From: Rhizophagus sp. LPA8_4_AMF
Taxonomy: Eukaryota; Glomeromycota; Glomeromycetes; Glomerales; Glomeraceae
Length of the DNA stretch: 32,340 nucleotides
Assembly: GCA_021464525.1 (NCBI GenBank)
Contig: JADRCO010000499.1
Span: forward strand, 1-32,340
Direction of reading: 5' to 3'
Shown: positions 1 through 9,155 of the stretch, in pieces
Layout: the number at the start of each line of letters is the position of its first letter
How positions within the stretch are numbered: position 1 is the first letter of the stretch
Position numbers and translations under genes: made by a program
The notes under the pieces: model-generated
Told to the model about the DNA's origin: nothing
Database searches by the model: none
What the model saw: only the letters and a program-made list of their open reading frames with translations

Positions 1-9
1 ACCAATTCA

Positions 10-87
10 GTATCTCTCCGTATGAAAAACGTATCTTTCAGTATGTAAACGTATTGTTCCGTATAAATTCCGTATAAAAAACGTATC
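10..87. repeat. Phased GTAT short tandem repeat
   Basis: The tetramer GTAT, usually preceded by C, starts at 10, 20, 31, 41, 51, 61, 72 and 83, so eight copies follow each other at 10-11 bp. The bases between are mostly A/T and not conserved. It is a decayed 10-bp tandem repeat that may continue to the left of the window. No gene is associated with it. Confidence 0.7.
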
Positions 88-109
88 CACTTTTTTTATA
101 GGGAAAGAA

Positions 110-640
110 AGAAAATAAATGAAGGGAAGACGAAATGGAGGTAAAAAAAATGAAGGGGAGATGAAATGAAGCGAAGGCACGAAATGAAAGTAAAGAAACA
201 AAGAGAGAATAAAACAAATAGGAGACAAAAAAAAGTAAAAGAAATGAAGGGGAACAAAAAGAAAGGAAATAAATGAAGGGAGACAAAAGGGAGATGAAAT
301 AAAGTAAAGAAATGAAGGGGATGAAAAGAAAGTAAAGAAACAAAAGGGGGCAAAAAGAAAGTAAAGAAATGAAGGGGACAAAATTAAAGTAAAAAAATGA
401 AAAGAGAATGAAACAAATGAGAGATGAAAAAAAGTAAAAGAAATGAAGAGGGACAAAAGGAAAGAAAATAAATGAAGGGGAGACAAAATGGAGGTAAAAA
501 AAATGAAAGAAGACGAAATAAAAATAAAGAAATGATGGGAGGATGAAATGGAAGTATAGAAAATGAAGGGGGACAAAATGGAAGTAAAGAAATGAAAGGG
601 ATAAAAAGAAAGAAAAGTAATGAAAGGGACGAAAGAAAGA
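110..640. repeat. Polypurine minisatellite, about 28-30 bp unit
   Basis: The + strand is almost pure purine. A degenerate unit of about 28-30 bp recurs, built from GAAATGAAGGGG, GACAAAA and GGAAGTAAA. Roughly 16-18 units fit in the tract. Because the - strand is nearly all pyrimidine it holds long open frames rich in Ser, Phe and Leu (up to 265 codons), but these follow from composition and are not called as genes. Purine-only strands of this kind can form triplex structures; that is general knowledge and not shown here. Confidence 0.8.
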
Positions 641-835
641 AAAGAAAGAAAAGAAGAAGGGAAAATTAGTAAGGAACAAAATGTAATAAGAAAAACAAAA
701 GTAAAACAAAAATATAAAAAACCTACCTTAATTGCAAAACTGAAAGAGCTAAAGAACTTAAAAAAACAAAATAAAGTTAGCAAGGAACAAATTGTAAGAA
801 GCAAAGAAAAAAGAAAAACATATCTTGAGGCTTGA

Positions 836-1606
836 GTGAAGGGTTTAAAGAAAACAGTAGGAAAACGAGGAAAACTATATTAAACTGAAAAATAAACAAA
901 TAAACCTTATCAGTAACATAATTGTGTAACCAATTATGTGACCGGTGAAAATCACCACCAGTGATTTTTGGACAATCCCAATTACAAATTTTGAAATTTT
1001 TTGAATTTGATATTATGCGTTCATAAAATACTTACCTAAAAAGCTTTAATTGGTTAATAACCAGTTAAGCAATTCTTTAACCGGTTAATTCAATTTTGTT
1101 AATTTATTATTTAAACCTCATTTATTAAAATTTCTATCTATAATATTGATGGTTTACTCATATTGTATACTAAACAAATTTAATACATTGTCTAAATATA
1201 TTTCATATATGATTATGAAAATGTAAAAGAATACTAATATAAAAAATTTATAATCAGTTGAAGTTTTTGATTGAGACATGATATATCCAGTTATCTAACA
1301 TTATATTTTATCAGTAAACAATTCTTTAAACCAGTTAAAAAAGAATATTATTATAAAAAATAAATTACCAAAGTTATAAAGTGAGAATAGTGCTCAAAAA
1401 TATTTTTAAAGAATAATAGGACTGCAAGTGTAAAAGTACCTAAAATATAAGTATTAGAATAAAGATCATTATAATCATTACAATTATCAAATACAGTACT
1501 TACCTAATATGGCACCAACAATTGTAAATTTACATATCATTAAACAGTAAAAAAGAAAACTGCAAAGACCCACTTCTTCCCGATTAAAGTTATATCTAAT
1601 TAAAAC
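836..1606. other. Intergenic AT-rich DNA with small palindromes
   Basis: No gene is seen. At 944-968 two short palindromic pieces lie together: GGTGAAAATCACC, then AAAATCAC (948-955) pairing with GTGATTTT (961-968). At 1048-1096 and again near 1330 the motif AACC(A/G)GTTAA recurs in both orientations. These look like worn ends of a small transposable element, but no matching terminus could be paired. Confidence 0.4.
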
Positions 1607-3660
1607 TTAAGTTGGATCATAGTTTCTTAAAATTTCAAAAATTATCAAATACTTACAATCAGAAAACGTATTAAGAAAAATATCCAATGTTTTCTTATAA
1701 AAATTGATTGAGCTTGTAATGTTTCCTATCTCGTTTTTTGAAAATTCCAAAAGTTCTTCTAATTTTACTTTTGTTTTTCTAATCCCTGAATTAAGATCTT
1801 CGTGACAATTCATGAATCATCTGTCATTTTAAAAACCCACTTAAATTCTACAGTATATTAAAGGCTTCAATTAATGATATCTTGATATTATGGTAATTTG
1901 CAAAATTATTAACTTTATCTCTTTAATATCATTGATTTTCTTCAAACTCTCATTAGACAATTCATCCGAAAAATTCTAAATATTTAATATATTAATTAAG
2001 TCAAATTGGTAAAATATAGACTGCAACAAATGAAAACTTACAAATAGTTCATTAATTCTACTCATCCATGTGTTTCATTTAATTGTAAATTCATCAAATA
2101 TTCGATCAATATATGGTATGATTTTTACAAGATGCTACAACAATTTTAAATTAATAATATAGTTCATGAGCCATGTGCAATAATCAACAAATTACATACT
2201 TCACTTAGTGTCGTACTTTGCAACAATGTATATAATACGGTTTCTTGAAGTTTTGCAAGATCATTTTTGATGGAATTCATCTCCTTATATACCAAATTTG
2301 ATTTTTGTTTGATAATTGTGATTCTGTGGTTTAGGCTTTTTAAGGACTTGGTAATATGTGGCAAATGCTCTAATTCTTTATTATGAATTGATGCAACAAT
2401 GATGCTCAAATTGTTCATTATATTTCCATAATATGAACTAATATTTTTTCTATATTGGTATAATATTTCTATAGAAATAAAATTGCAAACAAATAATTTT
2501 TAGCAAAATTCAAAATTTTGGTGGCTTTAATAATGTGATTTGGTACAATTAATTTTACCTCTTTGTATTTCGTATCTTGAACTAAAACACATCAGTACTG
2601 TAATTATCAATTTAAACTGTCAATAAAGTTATCATAGAAAGAAATACTTTTATTGTTTAAGAATATTATATACATTACCTACTTCTCTAAGAAATTCGTC
2701 ACAAGTTACCCAATATTGATTTATACTTCCAATTGAGGCCAAACAATCAGAATAATTAGTTAAATCATCAACATACAATATAGCTATATACAGGTAAGAA
2801 GATTCATGTTTTAGCATTTTATGTGAATTAATCCTTGCTTTGAGCTGGCCCTTTTATCAGTTAAATTGCATTGTAAGAATTTAATATTTTTTTTAACTAT
2901 TCTGATTTAAAATATATCTTCTCTAATTGCATTGGAATTAAATTAATACAGTGAAATAATATAGCATTATGAATTGCTTTGTGATTTCATAATTCATCAT
3001 GTTTAAAGTGATGTAACCAATTTTTTCATAATAAGTTTTCTGATTTACCAATATTGCATTTAATTAAATAACTTTTTTCATAAATTTCCAATAACTTGTC
3101 TTGTAAAATTTGAATTGGCTGGCTTTTGTTTCCTAATTTATAGTTTGCTATGAATTTAATGTTCAAAGCTTCTGTATAGTCTTCACTTCCCTGACCACAA
3201 AACACTTCTCTCTCAAAATATGCTGTATAAACATCTCAGAATATCAACATTTTTAGTATTAAATAATGATGTTGATGGTGACATGAAAGAATTAACATTA
3301 TTAGCAGCAATAGATACTTGCATACTTTCAATAAATATTATATTTATTTTGTATATACGATTAAATTTAAAAAAAATATATGCCTAGCTTATGTGTATAT
3401 ATTCCATGCCTCCAATCTATCTTCATTTAACTGATTGTTCTCCTCCAATGATTCTACTTTTTTCTTCTGTAGTTTGATTTTATCTCTTTGATGGAAAGTC
3501 TTAGCTTGGGCATCCCAAGCATCTTTTGAATTTATGTCAACTCAGTTAGATAATTAAGTTTTTGATGGAAAAGCTCGCTCTGAATCTTTTTGTATAGTTC
3601 AATAAACTCTTGAAGACCTTCGGCTCAGAATTCTTGGCCATTATATCAAGTCTATTTTTA
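1607..3660 (-). pseudogene. Decayed multi-exon gene, unknown family, with coiled-coil segment
   Basis: The family is not recognised. Reading down the - strand, protein-like segments follow in order. At about 3640-3410 there is a charged, coiled-coil-like stretch containing QEFIELYKKIQSELFHQKL and, after a stop and frame change, DAWDAQAKTFHQRDKIKLQ and KKKVESLEENNQLNEDRLEA. At about 3235-3030 there is a segment with EREVFCGQGSEDYTEALN. At about 2830-2680 a segment includes YVDDLTNYSDCLASIGSIN and ends at a GTAATG donor. A 37-nt exon (about 2583-2547) is followed by an exon around MNNLSIIVASIHNKELEHLP (2418-2230). A further exon HLVKIIPYIDRIFDEFTIK follows a TTGTAG acceptor near 2130. A last segment lies at 1813-1607. 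Several exons join in phase across plausible GT-AG introns, which argues that this was once a real gene. In-frame stops (for example after FTIK) and frame changes show it is dead. Exact exon borders are uncertain. Confidence 0.5.
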
Positions 3661-4144
3661 AATTATTTTGCATTGAATTTATTGACTTTCTGAATTGCAA
3701 ATTAACACTTTTTTACTGTCTGATTACCATGGAATGATTATTGCTGTTATTTCCTTCTTCCTTACTTCCTTCTCCATTCTATAATTTGTCTTTACTATAT
3801 AGTTCTAAATTTATTTTATTTATAATTATTATTAAGAGTTTACTATTTCTGTGTGTGTACTTACAGTGATTATAAATTTAAGGAAAAGTTGGGTTATTGT
3901 TATCTTAGGTGGTCTGTATATTTCAATCTTAGAAAATGTCCTTAAATCTTTACATTGTTCCTCCAAATACACATCCCTCACATTTCAATTAATCTTATTA
4001 ATTAAGTTTTGCTTTTCTATAAGATAATATTCCTTGCAATGTATAAATTAATTTTATTAATCACACCATCAATAAACTTCAGTATTAATAATCTAATTTC
4101 ATCATATGGTAAATCATCAGCAACATCCATAATAATTCAAAAAA

Positions 4145-4340
4145 AATATTTGGCTGACCCCAATGAAATATTGAAAAAAATTGATAGACCTCAATTTAAT
4201 ACTAAAATAATTTTGTTTGACTTAATGGAATACTAAAATATTTGTCTGATCTAATGGGATACTAAAAAAAAAATTTTTCTAACCACAATTGGATATTAAA
4301 AAAATATCTTTGGCCGACTCAATTGGATACTAAGATACTA
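4145..4340. repeat. Degenerate tandem repeat, about 31 bp unit
   Basis: A unit resembling TTTGGCYGACYCAATGGATACTAAAAAA recurs six times. Its ATACTAAAA core (or a close variant) starts near 4168, 4199, 4230, 4259, 4293 and 4328, a period of 29-35 bp. A 75-codon + strand frame (4009-4236) partly covers it but reads repeat sequence and is not called as a gene. Confidence 0.65.
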
Positions 4341-5599
4341 AAAATAAAATGGTTGTTTAATATATTCAATATGTAATTAGGAAACTCTACAACCATAATG
4401 TTTGATCTGATCAATAGCATTGTATCAAATCAATGATCTATAATCATAAACATATTATAAAAACAAAATATAAATTTAACCTAAAATTAATCTGAAGTTT
4501 TATAGCAATATGCTTATTTTGAATTTCAATTTAAAAATTATTAAAAAATCATCTTGCTGGTTGTCAACCTGATGTGAAGAACCTTCTGGTTGTCATCCTG
4601 ATAATTCTATGGTTGTTATCCTACCTTTTACAAGATCCATATTGCTGCTGGTCATGCTGATCATATTGTTGGTTTATATTGATTTTATATCATATTTGGG
4701 ATTTGGATATTAAATATGAGTTTTTACATTTGTACTACAATAATATGCTATTACATTTGAATTTGCACTTTAAATAGTCTGGTTGGGTTCAGAATATATA
4801 AAAATTTTTCTTTGCGTACAAATTATTTCCCTTTTAAAGATTTATTGTTTATCCTATTGATTAATTTGCTATAATAAGAATTCCATTATAAATAATTATT
4901 AAGAACTGAATAATCATTGCTTGATCTTATTAACATTCAAATTTTCAATAGAATGATTTAGTATAAAATGGGAATCTTTTTGTAGATAATAAAGGATATT
5001 TGGTAACAATCATTATCAATTAATCCCAAATAGTTGTCTTGACTACTTGATCCACTTGGTTCACTTGATCCACTCCTTGTTTATAGTTTAAATTTTGAGT
5101 TCTTTAATGAATTTCTGAATTTATTTGTGGTAAAATTTTGTGTATTATTTTCTAAAATAGTATATTGATCCAATATTCATCTAGTTCTGTTGTAGAAACC
5201 TTTTTTAATATTTTGAAGAATTAATATTTTGTTATTTATTTTTGAAGAAGTTTTGCTGAATTAAACTTCTGCAATATTTCAAATGATTATTTCTTTTTGA
5301 TATCTATTAAAATTTGCCCGGAGCAGTAGATTCTCCTTTGGTATGGTAATACTTTACAGCTAATTTTTATTACACATCAATATTTAGGCGCTTCAGCTTT
5401 CTTTATTATTGTCAAATTACAATAAAATGGTGATAGTTACCAAGATGCCATTGGCCATGTATTTCATACCCATATACCTTTGCAAGCCAATTTGTAAGGA
5501 TTCTTATAATGATGATATAATGATTTTTATTTTCATTTAGAATAGTAAATCTTATTTTTTTTAATTAAACCATCAAAAAGTTTACCACTCTTAAAGGAA
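4341..5599. other. AT-rich intergenic DNA with degenerate short repeats
   Basis: No gene is supported. Two short degenerate repeats stand out. CTGGTTGTCATCCTGAT-like copies lie at about 4557-4680, and ACTTGATCCACTTGGTTC-like copies at about 5042-5079. Both resemble scraps of low-complexity coding sequence but no open frame of useful length remains. Confidence 0.35.
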
Positions 5600-6330
5600 T
5601 CATCAGTTATTAAGTTTATGTTGTCTAATATAATGAAAAAATTTGTTGTCAAAATGAGCTAAAATTTTAAGTTTCTTTAGTCTTTGTAATGGTTGTTATT
5701 TTCTATAATATTTTGTAATTATTGATTGGCTAATATTCACTTTGTGGCAATCTTCAATCATATTTACGTCTTGTCAATACTCTGTGATAATTTCCATAAA
5801 TTCCTGATATATTTCATTTGGCCATTCTGTATTTGGTGAATGCATCTTGTCAAATATAGCATTTTCAAACATGGTTCCACAAAATCTTCTTAGTTAATAG
5901 ATAACGGATATGTTAAATCAACCTCATCAGTCTCATCATCAATTTCACTATCTTCTTCATCTGGATTTAAATCATGATGTGAATAACTATTCTCACCTTC
6001 TTCAACAATCAAATCAACAGTTACCCTTTTGATACTTTGCTTCCTTAATTTTAACTAATTGTTCTTTCTTTCAAGAACATCTTTATCTGAAAAATTATCC
6101 ACCATAATTCACTAATTAGTTTTGCTCCAATATAATATTGGTTTTCTTTTGTGTGATTAATACTATTTTCAAAAATCCAAGTAATGACCAGTTGGTTTTC
6201 ATAAAATAGGCCCTTATCAGTATTATTAATGTATTGGTTTAAGTAAGTACTCAAGTTCATTGTCCTTTGTTAAACAGCCCTTGAAGACCTTTCATAACAA
6301 CTGCATGGTCACTAACAATTATAAATTTCT
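5600..6330 (-). pseudogene. Decayed gene, possibly transposase-like, unknown family
   Basis: Protein-like segments run down the - strand in three frames. The first contains VSDHAVVMKGLQGLFNKGQ at about 6325-6265. The second is an open stretch of 69 codons at 6260-6051 that includes YLNQYINNTDKGLFYENQL and ITWIFENSINHTKENQYYIG. The third is an acidic segment at about 6050-5900 containing LNPDEEDSEIDDETDEVDLT, followed by WPNEIYQEFMEIITEY near 5820. Frame changes and stops (TGA after IITEY, two further stops near 5610) show that it no longer encodes a protein. The order of a globular part, an acidic linker and a further domain is like large multigene families of repeat origin in these fungi, but no catalytic motif is visible, so the transposase idea is only an inference. 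Confidence 0.45.
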
Positions 6331-7030
6331 AACATTGAACAAATGAGTTAAAATTTATAGGTTGAATTTATCAGATAACTGAATAATAATAAAGATCTAG
6401 CTTATTATTCTTAAAGGTTGAAATAAAAGGCATATTTCATTATAAATTCTTCACTTTTAATACTTTTTTTTCCTTAAATAAATAATTTTTAAAATTCATT
6501 AAAATTATTAAACATATTTATGGGCATGTTAATTGCTGAGAGATTAAATATGACAGCAACTGATATGCTGAAAAAAACCATTATATGATAGAATCTCATA
6601 TATAAAAAATAACTATGGCCGGATATTATTTTCTCTATTTATAATTACTATGGTTTTGACCCTTTCTGTATATGTATATTTGCATATTTCTTGGGAAGTG
6701 AAATATGTATCAAAATCCTTATCATTAGGATTAATTGACAGGTATAAATTATCATGTACTTTTCAAGTATTTTCATCTTCTCAGTTATTGTTTAGTATAA
6801 CTGTCATCAAAGGACTTTATTCAGTTTATAAACAATTAGCCAACCAAGCCCTGCTTATGTATTTTATGTTATGAGTTCATTATGTTTTTTTGCTTAATTT
6901 TAATAAAATATACTAATTTTTCTAGTCATTTGCCAATTTACAAAATTTTCAAATATCAGGAATGAACAAATTTTTGAAAAAGCGTTTTGAAAAGGCATAA
7001 AACACTAATATATACATAATATGCACAATA
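6331..7030. other. AT-rich intergenic DNA
   Basis: No supportable gene is seen. A 74-codon + strand frame at 6650-6874 has a plausible but unrecognised protein composition, with no start context, splice sites or neighbouring exons that would make it convincing. It may be one more gene scrap. Confidence 0.3.
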
Positions 7031-7416
7031 TGGCTTAGAGGTATAATATGGCTTAGTGTAGTATGACAGCATAGTATGGGCTTAGCACAATATAGTAGCA
7101 TATTATGAGCTTATGGCTTAGCATAGGCTTAGTATAAATATGAGAACTGTACAGCAGGACTAGATTATAACAATGCATTCATAACAAATGAATAAATTAT
7201 ATAATTGCCAGTCCAAACTCATTGGCTTTGATGTTTCAGTTTGAGTTGAACTATTGGTCCAATTAGTCCTATTGATTTCAGAGCCTAACTGGTAATTTTA
7301 AGTTAATGCGATTTAGTCTAGTTTGATTTTTAACAAGTTTAGCCTTAAATTGGACTGAACTAGACCATTAATAACATTAGGCTTAGCATAATATGGCTTA
7401 AAATAATATGGCTTAG
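7031..7416. repeat. GGCTTAG repeat clusters either side of a 240-bp core
   Basis: Copies of (T/A/G)GGCTTAG, often in the context ATATGGCTTAG, lie at 7031, 7049, 7078, 7114 and 7126. They return at 7379, 7394 (GGCTTAA) and 7409. The core between the clusters carries repeated GGTCCAATTAG / AGTCCAAACT-type words, some inverted (for example 7256-7270 against 7351-7370). This may be one worn repeat element; no terminal inverted repeat or target duplication was found. Confidence 0.4.
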
Positions 7417-7887
7417 AAGTTAGAAGAACTATTATTACTTAGAACAAACATCATATGGAAAATCATGAATTATTGTAAACAATTTAATTACTAACTATTA
7501 CAATAACAATATTATTTATTTTATTTTATAAATTTTATTTATTTTATTTCTTTAAATTTAATTTTGTATATCCAAACCATTACTATTATAGTAGATACTA
7601 AATAAATTGTATATAACAACAATATTAACGAAAGAAAAGGTATTTTTTTTATACATGATCAAATATATAAAGCAATATACACGTGATACATAAATGCAAT
7701 TTGATAGGGTGATTTCTCAACCACAAATTTTATAAGGAACTTTCTATCATTATAATATATAAGTAACATAAAATTTGAAAACATATGATATAAAGAACAA
7801 TGATATTTTTTAAATACTAGACTTACTTTAATTAAATAAAATCTTTTCTATCTCTTAATTTGACCTTGAGGGTATTAAGGATGATAA

Positions 7888-8151
7888 TTAGAAGTGTATA
7901 GTATATAACACTATTATCCGACATAGGTTGTTTAAATGTATTGATTGGTGCCAAATAATTAATTTTAAATAAAATTTCAAATTTTCCTTATGTTCTTTAT
8001 ATAAATTTTCTTTTTGTTGTTCATTAAGGTTTAACTCGATATCATAATTAATTTTATTCAATGCACAGGTAATATGATTATATGATACTACTACTTCACA
8101 ACTAACTTGATAGATTTTTTTTATCACCAAGTTGTTGAAAATAAAATACAT
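7888..8151 (-). CDS. Unrecognised open frame, possible exon of a small gene
   Basis: An 87-codon frame with balanced composition. Its central part, YNHITCALNKINYDIELNLN, and a following Glu/Lys-rich stretch read like folded protein with a short helix. Upstream on the same strand (about 8330-8227) lies a second protein-like stretch, MMTTRQTVQVIQASQASSIS with a further 14 residues before a stop, which could be a first exon. No clean in-phase intron joining the two was found, so this may be a gene fragment. The family is not recognised, and no membrane segment, signal peptide or metal-binding motif is evident. Confidence 0.22.
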   Translation of the reverse strand: MYFIFNNLVIKKIYQVSCEVVVSYNHITCALNKINYDIELNLNEQQKENLYKEHKENLKFYLKLIIWHQSIHLNNLCRIIVLYTIHF

Positions 8152-8376
8152 GTAATTTACTTGGTTGAAGTAAACTACAAATAAATTTTTTTACAAGTAA
8201 TATGATAAATTTGAAAATATTAATGCTTAAAAGATTGAATATTCAAACATATTGACATTGTCTTGAAGTTGAGATATGGAAGAAGCTTGAGATGCCTGTA
8301 TAACTTGAACAGTTTGTCTTGTTGTCATCATTTGCGTATTAGTTCAATAGTTTGATTGATTATGTTGATTAATGAA

Positions 8377-8650
8377 GTAAAATTTCAATTGAACAATATA
8401 ACAACAGCAATTTTATTTTTTTTTTATAAAATATAATTGTTAAAGTAATTTCGAAATGTAAGCAGGTTTTTTTAAATAATGGTTACATCCTATATATACA
8501 TACTATATGTTGAAATTTGCATCAAATTCAGTTGAACAAGATAACAACATATTTTTTAAAAAAAAAATAAATATAATTGTTAAAATAATTTCGAAATGCA
8601 AGCAGATATTTAATATTATTTGCATATAATAATGGTTACATACAAAATAT
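8377..8650. repeat. Diverged direct duplication, period about 140-150 bp
   Basis: Two successive copies share, in order, TCA(A/G)TTGAACAA, ATAACAACA, an A/T tract, ATAATTGTTAAARTAATTTCG (8433 and 8573), AAATGYAAGCAG and AATGGTTACAT. The first copy is about 8377-8490 and the second about 8520-8643. The copies differ mainly in A/T tract length. The block lies just upstream of the possible small - strand gene at 7888-8330. Confidence 0.65.
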
Positions 8651-9155
8651 AACATGCTATGTATAATAAGAGACGGGAATCCGAGTTTTTAAAACAATAC
8701 CAGTAACCAAAAATCTGATAAACATATGTGGAGAATGTGAATTTCTTTTTCATGAATATTTTGAAGTTGCAAGCTAGCCCCTATTTATTATCTCGACTCT
8801 GAGAATTCAAAATTTCCTTATATCATAATGCGTATTTTTGATGTTTGTATGCTGTGGCATAAGCATAATCTTTAATTTTCAGTAATAAATATAATGATAT
8901 ATAAAATATATGTTTTATTTATCGTATATTTGAAACAATAAAGAAAAATTTTCTATAGAATTTGGAGAGAAAATAATTTAAAAAAAAGGATTCTGATTGT
9001 AGTAGCGTATAAGACATATTTTAATATGGATTATATGATTATACGCTGACAAATTATTTAAATAAAGTAAATCGTAAGTATTTGATCAAAATTTATAAAA
9101 ATAATTGAAAAGCTCAATAAATAAAAAACAAAAATTGTATTGCGCAATAAAATTT

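Noticed and set aside
7..804. Long - strand frames rich in Phe, Ser and Leu (up to 265 codons)
   Set aside because: They read the pyrimidine complement of a purine minisatellite. Stop codons need purines in all three forms, so long open frames arise without coding in all three - strand frames at once.
620..835. 71-codon Lys-rich + strand frame
   Set aside because: It starts inside the purine repeat and consists almost only of Lys, Glu, Arg and Gln codons made of A and G; no independent support.
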